A stretch of 64,000 nucleotides of DNA from JADJWR01 sp964509545. Lineage in GTDB: Bacteria; Pseudomonadota; Gammaproteobacteria; Burkholderiales; Burkholderiaceae_F. Shown piece by piece: positions 26,285 to 34,344 of this stretch. A program made the position numbers and the translations under genes. Every line of letters begins with the position of its first letter. Position 1 is the first letter of the stretch. The stretch lies in contig CAZDXQ010000001.1 of the NCBI GenBank assembly GCA_964509545.1, forward strand, positions 186,001 to 250,000, written 5' to 3'. The notes beneath the pieces are model-generated. The model did no database searches. It worked only from the letters and a program-made list of their open reading frames with translations, and had not been told where the DNA came from.

Positions 26285-29074
26285 CTAGCGCGCGTGCACC
26301 TCGGTGATGCCCGCGACTCTGCCGCTGGCATGGCAGACGAAGCACTGCTCCGTACGGCTCAGCGCTACCGCCCGTGTCTGGTAGAACGAACCGCCGTTCA
26401 CCTCCATGTGGCTGATCGCCAGGTTGGAGTCGTGGCACGCCGAGCACACCGTCACGGTCTTCGACGTGACGAGGTTCTCAGCAGCACCGACCGAGCCGTA
26501 GTTGGGTCCGACGGGCGCCCACTTCGACACGCGCGCCGGGATCCAGGTGGTCGAGTCGCCCGAAGCGGTCGTGACCAGCAGCCGCTTGTCGAGTTGGTCG
26601 GCACCCAGCCCCACGGCCGCAGCGGATGCGCTGTTGGCGTAGTCGAACGCGCCCGGGATGTGACACTGCTCGCAGCGCGCCAGCACGCCCGGATACTTGA
26701 TCCTCGCCCAGTCGATCCCGTAGTAGTTGAACGGCACATTGCGCTTGGCGCTGGCGTGGATGGCATGCACCATGGGTGCCGCTTCCACCGACCAGCCGGA
26801 GTTGGCTCGGTTGGCCGTGTGGCACCACGAGCACGTCGTTCCGTCGTTGCGCTGTCCCGCGTGGAACGCGTCTTCGGTGAACGTACCGAGTTCCTGGTGG
26901 CAGGTGTTGCAGCGCTTGTCGTCGACGATCGCACGGCGGGCAACGAATCCGCCCGACGTCGTGCAGCCGTAGTCGGTGCCCTGGCAACCCGCGGTCGCGA
27001 CCACCTGCTTGTTGGGCGCGATGACGATCAGGCCCCCATAAGCGTTGGGCATGCCGGCGAGCAGGCCGGTACTGGCATTGCCCGTGACCGGCACCGTCGA
27101 CTTCGTCACCGGGTAGGCCGTGAGGTTCGTCTGCGTGAGCGGCAGCGCCGACCGCACGTTGTACGAATAGCCCATGCCGCCGGTGAACATGCGCGCCGTC
27201 GCCGGAACGACCACGTCAGTCCGCGTCACCGTGTAGTACCCGCTCGCGTCCGGACCGGTCAGTGTCGAAGTGGCCGCCGCGGCACCGTTCCACGCGCTAC
27301 GCAGGTACACGCTGGTCGACGCGTTGTAGTCGACCGGCGCGGTGATGCCGTCCTGCGGCACCGACCACACCCAGTACGCGCTCGGCGAACCCATGAAGTC
27401 GGCCAGCATCTCCTTCTCTTGCGAGCCGGAGTTCACCGGTGCCGTGGCGAAGTTGAGGAACTGAACCGGCGTGCCGTTCTGCAGCCAACGGAAACGCATC
27501 ACCGGGTTGCGGCTGCCGTTCAGCGAGATGCTGGCGACGTCCCACTCGACCTTGATTGCACCGGCGGGCAGGCGTGCCGGATTGGAAGCGATCCACGCGC
27601 TGTTGGTGTTGCTGTTCGTGCCCGTCGCAAGCAGCGAGTGGGCCGGATTCGGCGGCGTCACCGGCTTGTGCACGAGATCCGGATCGCCGGGCGCGCCGGC
27701 GGCGTGGCACGACGAGTTCAGGCAGCTGCCGTCGGTCGCGTTGGACGGGTGGGCGGCACCGAAGAAACCCGTAGAAACCGTCAGTCCCGCGGCCTTGTCG
27801 CCGAGCGTCAGGCCCTGGCCCGTGTCGAAGTTGATGCCGTCGTGGCACGAACTGCAGGCCTTGCGATTGGCTTCGGTCTTCCACAGCGCCGCTTGCGGCA
27901 GCGCTGTGCCGCCGGTCGAAGCGCCAGTGGAGTCATGGCACTTATCGCAGTTGCGGATGTCCTGCGAGTACCCGCCCTGATCGAACAACACGTTGGCGTA
28001 GTTGTATCCGGTGCGCGTCATCACGCCGGCGGCGTGGATCTTGTGCACGAAGCTCAGCACGTTGCCGACTGCATTGCCATCGACCCGGTACGTGCTGCCG
28101 GTGAACGCCCGCGTCGTCGCGTTATAGGTCTCGGCCGCGCGGCCGAACTTGCGCTGCTCGGTGTGGCAGACCACGCAGTACTCGATGTCGTTCCGGTTGC
28201 CGCCGTGGAAGTCGAGCGACGCACCATCGCCGCCGGGCAGGCCGCCGAGCGTGCTGTGGCACGACTCGCAGTTGGCGTTGGCGACCATCTTGCGGTTCGC
28301 GCTCGGCGCCGGCGCCGCGCCCGTGGCCGGCACGAAGTCATGGATCACATTGACCGGGTTCTTCATCGGAACGCCTGTCACCACCTGCACGCCGTTCGGC
28401 GTATTGGTGCCGGTGCCCGGCGCATTGCCGGAGATCGCGATCGTCAGGCGGTGCGTCAGGTTGGCGTTGTAGGTAAGGTCGTCGAGGTCGGCCTTGTCCT
28501 GACCGGCGGCCGCCGTCAGGCTGGCGACCTTGGCCGCCATCCCGGGGACGTCGCGATAGAACGTGTACCGATAGGTGCCGTCGCCGTTATCGACCAGCGT
28601 GCCCTGGTTGTCGGTGCCCGGACGGTTCAGCGTCTCCACGCCGGCGCTATTGACCGACGTGACGATGTAGTTGACCCAGCGGCTCGGCGAGCCGCCCGAG
28701 CCCGGAATCAGCTTGGCCAGCGAGAAGGCGAGGTTCGGATAGCTCCCGACCGTGGCGCCCGATGCGAGCACCCGGCTGCCGAAGCCAACGACCGGCGCGC
28801 CGGTGATCCGGTCGGCGATCTTGAAGTTCACGACTGGCGGACTGGCGATCGTCACCGACGTGACGGTGGCCGCCAGGTCCAGCGCGGCGAACGTCGCCGG
28901 CGGCGTGTTCGGTGTCAGAACCAAAGCATTGGGTCCTGGAGGACCGGTAGGACCGGCGGGACCCGTCGGACCGGCTGGCCCCGTGGGGCCCTGCGCCCCA
29001 TCGTCACCACCGCACCCCGCTATGCCGAACGCCAGCATGGCGGCCAACCCCAACGCTATTAACGGCCTCTTCAT
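26285..29074 (-). CDS. OmcA/MtrC-family decaheme lipoprotein with collagen-like linker
   Basis: A 929-residue surface cytochrome. The lipoprotein signal ends IAGC (Cys21). Directly after it come eight Gly-X-Y triplets (about residues 26-48, mostly GPT/GPA/GPP), a collagen-like stalk. The body has nine CXXCH motifs and one CX4CH (CLNSSCH), making ten probable hemes in the OmcA/MtrC pattern. CX4CH hemes are known in some multiheme cytochromes and can be matured by Ccm systems. The ATG at 29074 has an excellent ribosome site (GAGGAGGAA). It is followed by a clear terminator, so it is transcribed separately from the mtrC-like gene and may be regulated on its own. Confidence 0.88.
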   Translation of the reverse strand: MKRPLIALGLAAMLAFGIAGCGGDDGAQGPTGPAGPTGPAGPTGPPGPNALVLTPNTPPATFAALDLAATVTSVTIASPPVVNFKIADRITGAPVVGFGSRVLASGATVGSYPNLAFSLAKLIPGSGGSPSRWVNYIVTSVNSAGVETLNRPGTDNQGTLVDNGDGTYRYTFYRDVPGMAAKVASLTAAAGQDKADLDDLTYNANLTHRLTIAISGNAPGTGTNTPNGVQVVTGVPMKNPVNVIHDFVPATGAAPAPSANRKMVANANCESCHSTLGGLPGGDGASLDFHGGNRNDIEYCVVCHTEQRKFGRAAETYNATTRAFTGSTYRVDGNAVGNVLSFVHKIHAAGVMTRTGYNYANVLFDQGGYSQDIRNCDKCHDSTGASTGGTALPQAALWKTEANRKACSSCHDGINFDTGQGLTLGDKAAGLTVSTGFFGAAHPSNATDGSCLNSSCHAAGAPGDPDLVHKPVTPPNPAHSLLATGTNSNTNSAWIASNPARLPAGAIKVEWDVASISLNGSRNPVMRFRWLQNGTPVQFLNFATAPVNSGSQEKEMLADFMGSPSAYWVWSVPQDGITAPVDYNASTSVYLRSAWNGAAAATSTLTGPDASGYYTVTRTDVVVPATARMFTGGMGYSYNVRSALPLTQTNLTAYPVTKSTVPVTGNASTGLLAGMPNAYGGLIVIAPNKQVVATAGCQGTDYGCTTSGGFVARRAIVDDKRCNTCHQELGTFTEDAFHAGQRNDGTTCSWCHTANRANSGWSVEAAPMVHAIHASAKRNVPFNYYGIDWARIKYPGVLARCEQCHIPGAFDYANSASAAAVGLGADQLDKRLLVTTASGDSTTWIPARVSKWAPVGPNYGSVGAAENLVTSKTVTVCSACHDSNLAISHMEVNGGSFYQTRAVALSRTEQCFVCHASGRVAGITEVHAR

Positions 29075-29669
29075 ACGTTCCTCCTCACTGACCGAGTCGC
29101 CCTCCCGGGGATGGTCACCCGGTCGGACGCGCAAAACAGTTAGCGGCAAGCGTGGTCCGACGCCGGGCGCAAGTTTTGACGCAAGACAAGGACGATCGAG
29201 CCGTTTGACGATCCGCGCAAGAAAAACACGAATGCTGTGACGGCCACCGTTACACGCGAGGACCACCGCGCATCGGCGGGACGGTTTCCAGTCGCGCATC
29301 GCTCGCAGGCGCGTTGTGGCGAGGCGATCGCGTCAAGTTGCGAGCACTGCTGCCGTTGCGCCGGCACGCGGTGGCGGCAAGCGCTGTACGCGCTCCGGCG
29401 CCGGGCAGCGGCGCAGCCGCTGGCGCGCCAGCCGTCCTCGCGTCCCGGCCGCGCGTGGGCGCGCACCCACTTTGGCCGAATCCGCATCGAGAGTCCTGCC
29501 GGTTGACACCGGTCAACCGCTGCGGCGGCGCTGCGATCAACACTTCGCTGGCACGGTGCGCGACGGCAAGGCGTCCGGGCCGCGGCGGGCGGCGCGGCAG
29601 CGCTGCCGACGAGGGTGCCGCGGCGGCCGATGTGCTTGCGCGGCGCCGACTTAGCTCATCAAGGCCAGC
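29075..29669. other. Divergent region between the OmcA-type gene and the V-ATPase operon
   Basis: About 595 bases without a convincing gene. The left part should hold the promoter of the decaheme lipoprotein and the right part that of the V-ATPase operon. A CRP/FNR-type dyad sits at 29503-29516. The remainder is GC-rich with antisense frames of Arg-rich composition that lack family features. Confidence 0.5.
29503..29516 (+). promoter_or_regulatory. CRP/FNR-superfamily-like dyad upstream of the V-ATPase operon
   Basis: TTGACACCGGTCAA is a symmetric TTGAC-N4-GTCAA element inside an 18-base dyad (29501-29518). It differs from the FNR consensus by one symmetric change in each half. The centre is about 160 bases upstream of the first V-ATPase gene and about 435 bases from the divergent cytochrome gene. 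It could be a site for FNR, DNR/NNR or another family member. Confidence 0.4.
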
Positions 29670-30017
29670 ATGCCGGAACAGGATGCGCGGTCGCGCGATG
29701 GCGGCAGCGTCGATGCAGCGATCGCCAGGGTGTTGCTCGCGGAGCAGGAAGCTCGCGCAGCGGTGCAGAACTGCGCGCGCGAGGCCGACGCGATCGTCGA
29801 GCAGGCGCAGCAGACCGCGCGCGACGTCGCCCGCCGCGCGGCGCAGCGCACCGTCCGCGTGCAGCGCTGGGCGGCGGAGAGGCTGCGACAGCAGCTTGCC
29901 GAGGTCGAGGCGCAGCAGGCGCAGATCGAGCACGCGTCCGCCGGCACGGCGGGCGGGCGGCCGCTCGCCGACGTCATCGAGACGCTTGCCGCCGAACTGA
30001 CCGGAGGCCGGCGATGA
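29670..30017 (+). CDS. V-type ATPase peripheral-stalk (G/H-like) subunit
   Basis: A 115-residue, almost wholly helical protein rich in Ala, Gln, Arg and Glu with heptad-like spacing (about 15-95), as expected for a G/H-type stalk subunit that pairs with subunit E. It opens the V-ATPase operon, the usual place for this gene. The ATG has AAGG six bases upstream. The stop overlaps the next ATG. The assignment rests on position and coiled-coil character, not on a motif. Confidence 0.65.
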   Translation: MPEQDARSRDGGSVDAAIARVLLAEQEARAAVQNCAREADAIVEQAQQTARDVARRAAQRTVRVQRWAAERLRQQLAEVEAQQAQIEHASAGTAGGRPLADVIETLAAELTGGRR

Positions 30018-30262
30018 GCTGCGGGCCACGCGCCGAGCGCACGGCGCCGCGTGCAGCGGTTGCGCGCGCGCCCGCAGGCCGGCGCTGCGCCAGCCCCGGC
30101 GCCGCGCGCAGACGCCCGCCGACGCCGCCGCGCTTGCCGATGCCCGGCGAAGCGGCCAACCCCGAGGGCGCGGCCGTGCGTTGCGCATTGCGCGATCGGG
30201 GCACCGTGAGCACGGACGAAACGCCGGCGCCGTCCCGCAGGCGCGCGAGGGCTGCGCAATGA
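30014..30262 (+). CDS. Hypothetical short frame in the V-ATPase operon
   Basis: An 82-residue Arg/Pro/Ala-rich frame with no recognised domain. In its favour, its ATG overlaps the stop of the preceding gene and its stop overlaps the ATG of the following gene, both as ATGA, and it fills the gap exactly. Against it, the composition is what random GC-rich sequence gives, and no counterpart is expected between subunits H and C. It may be untranslated spacer or a degraded gene. Confidence 0.3.
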   Translation: MSCGPRAERTAPRAAVARAPAGRRCASPGAARRRPPTPPRLPMPGEAANPEGAAVRCALRDRGTVSTDETPAPSRRRARAAQ

Positions 30263-31089
30263 GCGGCGATCCCTCGCTCGAATACGGGTTTGCGCGCGCC
30301 TGCGCGCGTCTGGCTGGACGGCCGGACGAACGGCTGTGGCGGCAGCTGCGCTCGGCGCGCAGCCTGCAGGCAGCGATCGACGCCGTGCGCGCGACGGCAG
30401 CGGCGCCGTATGTCGCCGGCGTGGGCATGCGCGGCACGATCGACGACGTCGAGCTGGCTTTCCGCCAGCACCTGCGCGCGCGCATCCGCGAAGCGGCATC
30501 GTGGGCGCCGCAGGCCTGGCGCGCGGCGATCCGCTGGACCGAGGCGCTGATCGACCTGCCGGCCGTGCAGCACCTGCTGTCCGATGCGCCGCTGCCGCGG
30601 TGGCTCACCGCCGACCCGCACCTTTCCGCCTACGCCGCCGGCAATCGCGCCATGCGCCGGGCGCATCTTGCGCAGGGACCGCTGGCGCCGCTGGTCGAGG
30701 CGATGTCACTTGCGGCGCAGCCTGGCCCGACGCGCGCCGCCGCGCGCCGTCCCGGCGAGCGCCTGCATCCGCTGCTGCAGGCATGGCAGGCGCAGTGGCA
30801 GCGGAAATGGCCGGCCTGCAGCGATGAGCAGCGCACGGCGCTGCTGCAACTGCTGCACACGGTGCGCGCGCACCTCGCCGCCTTCGCCAACCTGCCGGTC
30901 GAGACCACCGCCGCGGCGCGCGAACGTCTGGCCGAGCGCGCGCGCCGCCAACTGCACGACGCCGCCGGCCAGCCCGCGGCGCTGTTCGCCTACCTGCTGC
31001 TGGTCGCGCTCGACGTCGAGCGGCTGCGCGGCGAATTCGTGCTGCGCGCCGCCGGCGCACCACTGGCGAATGTGCAGGCCGCGCCATGA
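30259..31089 (+). CDS. atpC: V-type ATPase subunit C-like protein
   Basis: A 276-residue, mostly helical soluble protein. It begins LEYGFARACARLAGR, followed by a leucine-rich helix and a spaced DVELAFRQHL segment, resembling the AC39/subunit C family that forms the socket between the V1 central stalk and the K ring. Sequence conservation in this family is weak, so position just before subunit I supports the call as much as the motifs do. The ATG overlaps the upstream stop; the stop overlaps the ATG of atpI. Confidence 0.65.
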   Translation: MSGDPSLEYGFARACARLAGRPDERLWRQLRSARSLQAAIDAVRATAAAPYVAGVGMRGTIDDVELAFRQHLRARIREAASWAPQAWRAAIRWTEALIDLPAVQHLLSDAPLPRWLTADPHLSAYAAGNRAMRRAHLAQGPLAPLVEAMSLAAQPGPTRAAARRPGERLHPLLQAWQAQWQRKWPACSDEQRTALLQLLHTVRAHLAAFANLPVETTAAARERLAERARRQLHDAAGQPAALFAYLLLVALDVERLRGEFVLRAAGAPLANVQAAP

Positions 31090-32951
31090 TCCGGCCGCAA
31101 CCCTGCCGCTGGTTCGAGGTGGTGGTCGCGCGCGACGACGCCTTCATCGCGCTGGAGGCGCTGGCCGGCGCCGGCAACGCCGAGATCGAGTGGCATACGC
31201 GCGATTCGATCGCCGAGCAGGCCGGGCGGCCGGACGAGCTGCTGAAGCGCTACGCGGCGCTGGCGCAGCGCTACCGGCCCTACTGGCCGGCGCCGGCGAC
31301 GCAGCGCGAAGCCGAGCACAAGGCGCCCGCCGAGGCGCTGGCCAGCGCGATCGCCGGCCTGGACGCCTGGTCGCGGGCCGCCGAGCCGGTGGTGGCGCAA
31401 GTCCAGTCGATCGAGGCGCAGCTGGCCGAACTGGGGCTGGCCGAAAACGCGCTCGCCGAACTGGCGGGAAGCGAGATCGACTTCTCGCTGCTCGGCCAGG
31501 CGCGCAATGGCGTGTGCGCGGCGCTGTTCGCGCTGCCACGCGGCCTCGATGTGCCGGTGCCGGAGGATCTGCTCGTGCGCACCGTCGATCTGACCAACGA
31601 GCGGCTGCTGCTGGCGCTGGGGCCGGCCGAGTCGATCGAGACCATGGGCAAGGCAGTGGCCGAGGCCAATGGACGGCGGGCGCGTTTTCCGGACTGGCTG
31701 GCGCCGAGCGCGCAGGCCAACCTCGAACTGATCGGCGAGCAGAAGCGCCGTCTGCAGGCCGAACTGGCGACGCGGCGCCAGGCGCTGCAGCACCTGATCG
31801 AGTCGCACCACGTCGACGCACTGCTGGCCGACGTGGCCCGAGCCACGTGGTGCTTCGAGCACGGCGGTGCGATCCATTTCGCCCGCGCCGAAGGCCAGTC
31901 GCCGGGCGACGTGTTCGCGCGCATCACCGGCTGGACGGCAGAGCCGCAGCAACTGATCGAGGCGGTGGAGGCCAGCGGCGCGCGGGCACTGCTGCGCCTG
32001 CCGCCGCCATCGGAATGGCCGAAAGGCGTGCGGCCGCCGCTGGTGCTGCGCAACCCGTGGTGGGCGCGGCCGTTCGAACTGTTCCCGCGGCTGGTCGGCA
32101 TGCCCGGCGCCGGCGGCGCCGACCCCAGCATGCTGCTCGCCTTCGCCGTGCCGCTGATGTTCGGCTACATGTTCGGCGACGTCGGCCAGGGACTGGTGCT
32201 GGCCGCGGTCGGCTGGGCGCTGCGCAACCGCATGCCGACGTTGCGCCTGCTGGTGCCGGGCGGGATCGCCGCAAGCGGCTTCGGCTTCGTCTTCGGCAGT
32301 GTCTTCTGCCTCGAAGTGATCCATCCGCTGTGGCTGCTGCCGCTGGCCGCGCCGCTGCCGGTGCTGGTCGTGCCGCTGGTGGCCGGTGCCGTGCTGCTGA
32401 CGCTCGGCCTGCTGATCGACATGCTCGAAGCCTGGTGGCAGCAGCGCCTCGACCACTGGGCGCGCGACGACGCGCCGGCACTGCTCGTCTATCTCGGCGC
32501 GCTCGGAGCGCTGCTGCATTCCGCAAGCTGGCTGGCCGTCGTCGCCGGCGTGCTGTGGGCCGCTGCCGGCGGCGCTGCAGCCGTAAAGCGGCCGGACAGC
32601 GCCGTGGGCGCGCGCATCCGCGCCGCGCTGGCCGGCATCGGCGAACTGGTCGAGAAGACGCTGCAGGTGCTGATCAACACGCTGTCGTTCGCGCGCGTCG
32701 GCGCCTTTGCGCTGGCGCATGCCGGGCTGGCCTCGGCCGTGCTGGCGCTGGCCGAGGCAGCCGGACACGGCATCGGCTACGTGCTGATCCTAGTGCTGGG
32801 CAACGCGCTGATCCTCGCCATTGAGGGCCTGATCGTTTCGATCCAGACCACGCGCCTGGTGCTGTTCGAGTTCTTCACCCGTTTCTTCCGCCCGGAAGGC
32901 CGTGCGTTCCGACCGCTCGCGCCGCCCCCGGTCACCGTCAAGGAGATCTGA
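31086..32951 (+). CDS. atpI: V-type ATPase subunit I
   Basis: A 621-residue stator subunit. The N-terminal half (about 1-340) is soluble with long coiled arms. The C-terminal half has about seven membrane spans that form the ion half-channels against the K ring, including the LSFARVGAFALAHAG segment near residue 535 that carries the family's key arginine. This arginine separates the two half-channels. The length is normal for bacterial enzymes. Confidence 0.92.
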   Translation: MIRPQPCRWFEVVVARDDAFIALEALAGAGNAEIEWHTRDSIAEQAGRPDELLKRYAALAQRYRPYWPAPATQREAEHKAPAEALASAIAGLDAWSRAAEPVVAQVQSIEAQLAELGLAENALAELAGSEIDFSLLGQARNGVCAALFALPRGLDVPVPEDLLVRTVDLTNERLLLALGPAESIETMGKAVAEANGRRARFPDWLAPSAQANLELIGEQKRRLQAELATRRQALQHLIESHHVDALLADVARATWCFEHGGAIHFARAEGQSPGDVFARITGWTAEPQQLIEAVEASGARALLRLPPPSEWPKGVRPPLVLRNPWWARPFELFPRLVGMPGAGGADPSMLLAFAVPLMFGYMFGDVGQGLVLAAVGWALRNRMPTLRLLVPGGIAASGFGFVFGSVFCLEVIHPLWLLPLAAPLPVLVVPLVAGAVLLTLGLLIDMLEAWWQQRLDHWARDDAPALLVYLGALGALLHSASWLAVVAGVLWAAAGGAAAVKRPDSAVGARIRAALAGIGELVEKTLQVLINTLSFARVGAFALAHAGLASAVLALAEAAGHGIGYVLILVLGNALILAIEGLIVSIQTTRLVLFEFFTRFFRPEGRAFRPLAPPPVTVKEI

Positions 32952-32955
32952 TGTC

Positions 32956-33318
32956 ATGGCTGAGATGAACCGCAAGTCGCTGCTGGCCCTGCCGCTGGCG
33001 CTGACCGTGCTGGCGGCGGCGCTCGCCGGCGGCGCCACGCTGCTGGCGCTGCTGCCAGCCGCGCTGGCGCAGCAGGCCGCTGCCGGCAGCCTGCCGCCGC
33101 AGGTGTGGACCTGGGGCCTGCTGTCGGCGGCGCTGGCCACCGGCCTGTCGTCGCTGGCCGCCGGCTACGCGGTGGCCAAGCTCGGCACCGCCGCCGTCGG
33201 CGCGCTGGCCGAGAAGCCGGACCTGTTCGGCCGGCTGCTGATCTTCGTCGGGCTGGCCGAGGGGATCGCGATCTACGGCGTGATCATCTCGATCCTGATC
33301 CTGAACCGGCTGGTGTGA
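32956..33318 (+). CDS. atpK: V-type ATPase proteolipid subunit K
   Basis: A 120-residue membrane protein with a hydrophobic N-terminal segment (about 6-38, possibly cleaved) and one helical hairpin. The second helix carries the ion-binding glutamate in GLAEGIAIYG. The residues that coordinate sodium in Na+-type rings (Gln on helix 1, Ser after the Glu) are Ala and Gly here, which points to proton coupling; this is inference from alignment by eye. The ATG at 32956 is in frame, ten bases after AGGAG. An ATG at 32951 is out of frame. Confidence 0.85.
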   Translation: MAEMNRKSLLALPLALTVLAAALAGGATLLALLPAALAQQAAAGSLPPQVWTWGLLSAALATGLSSLAAGYAVAKLGTAAVGALAEKPDLFGRLLIFVGLAEGIAIYGVIISILILNRLV

Positions 33319-33623
33319 TGATGGCCGCGCGCGCGCCGCTGGCCTTTGTGGGCGACGCCGTCAACGCGGCGGGCTTCCGCCTTGCCGGCGCGCAGGTCTT
33401 CGTGCCGGTCCGCGGCGAGGAAGCCGCGGCGCTGGCGCAGGCCCGCGGCGCGGCGCAGGTCGTGCTGCTGTCGGGCGAAGTGGCCGAGGCGCTGCCGCGC
33501 GCCGAACTCGAAGCGGCACAGGCGGCGCTGCAGCCGCTGCTGGCGATCGTTCCCGAGGGCCACGCGATCTCGCCTGCCGATCCGGCCGAGCGGGTGCGCA
33601 CGCAACTCGGGCTGGAGAAGTGA
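33318..33623 (+). CDS. atpF: V-type ATPase subunit F
   Basis: A 101-residue soluble protein with the small Rossmann-like fold of subunit F: FVGDAVNAAGFRLAG at the N-terminus, VVLLSGEVAE in the middle and PLLAIVPEG toward the end. It is part of the central rotor with subunit D. The gene starts at paired ATG codons overlapping the atpK stop. Confidence 0.85.
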   Translation: MMAARAPLAFVGDAVNAAGFRLAGAQVFVPVRGEEAAALAQARGAAQVVLLSGEVAEALPRAELEAAQAALQPLLAIVPEGHAISPADPAERVRTQLGLEK

Positions 33624-33630
33624 GCCGCCG

Positions 33631-34344
33631 ATGCGCCTGACGCTCGAACAACGCACCGCGGCGCTGCTGGCGCTGGTCGAGGAGTTTCGCGCCAGGCGCT
33701 GCGCCGAACTGATCGAGCCGGCGCGCAGCCAGGCGCGCGCCCTGCTGCGCAGCGCCCGCGCCGAAGGCCGCCGGCGCGTCCACACCACGATCGGCGAGGC
33801 GCGGCAGCGGCTCGCCGCCGAAGTTGGCGCGGCCCAGGCGCGACTGGCCACCGAGCGCCGGCTGGCGGAACAGCGCCACGCGGTGGACGTGCTGCAGCAG
33901 GCCTGGTCGACGCTGCGCGAGGCGCTGCGCTCGCGCTGGCGCGATCCTGCAGCGCGCGCGCTGTGGCTCGATGCGCATCTGGCACGGGCGCTGCGCGTGC
34001 TGCCGCACGGACCGCCGGCCGGCGATCGCGCGCCGGGCGAAGACGGCGAGGCCTGGCACATCGAATTCGCCAGCGACTGGCCGCAGATCGAGCGCGAAGC
34101 CTTCGCCGCGCGCATCGCCGCGCAAGGGGTGGCGCAGGTCCAGTGGCAGGCGCGCGGCGAGATCGACGGCGGCGTGCGCATCCGCGCCGGCAACAACGTC
34201 GTCGACGCCACCATCGACGGCCTGCTCGCCGACCGCGCGGCGCTCGAGGGCCGGCTGCTCGATCTGCTGCAGGAACAACCCGCCACCGCTGCGCGCCCGC
34301 CAGGGCATGCGTCGCTGCCGCCCATGGCCAAGGAGGCCCGATGA
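33631..34344 (+). CDS. atpE: V-type ATPase subunit E
   Basis: A 237-residue peripheral-stalk protein. The N-terminal about 110 residues are a long charged coiled coil. The C-terminal domain ends with the conserved GGVRIRAGNNVVDATIDGLL-type strand and helix of subunit E. It pairs with the G/H-like subunit to form the stator stalk. It starts seven bases after the subunit F stop. Confidence 0.88.
   Translation: MRLTLEQRTAALLALVEEFRARRCAELIEPARSQARALLRSARAEGRRRVHTTIGEARQRLAAEVGAAQARLATERRLAEQRHAVDVLQQAWSTLREALRSRWRDPAARALWLDAHLARALRVLPHGPPAGDRAPGEDGEAWHIEFASDWPQIEREAFAARIAAQGVAQVQWQARGEIDGGVRIRAGNNVVDATIDGLLADRAALEGRLLDLLQEQPATAARPPGHASLPPMAKEAR

Noticed and set aside
26279..29062. A 927-codon plus-strand frame opposite the OmcA-type gene
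   Set aside because: Mirror frame of a gene with clear lipoprotein signal, ribosome site and heme motifs on the other strand.
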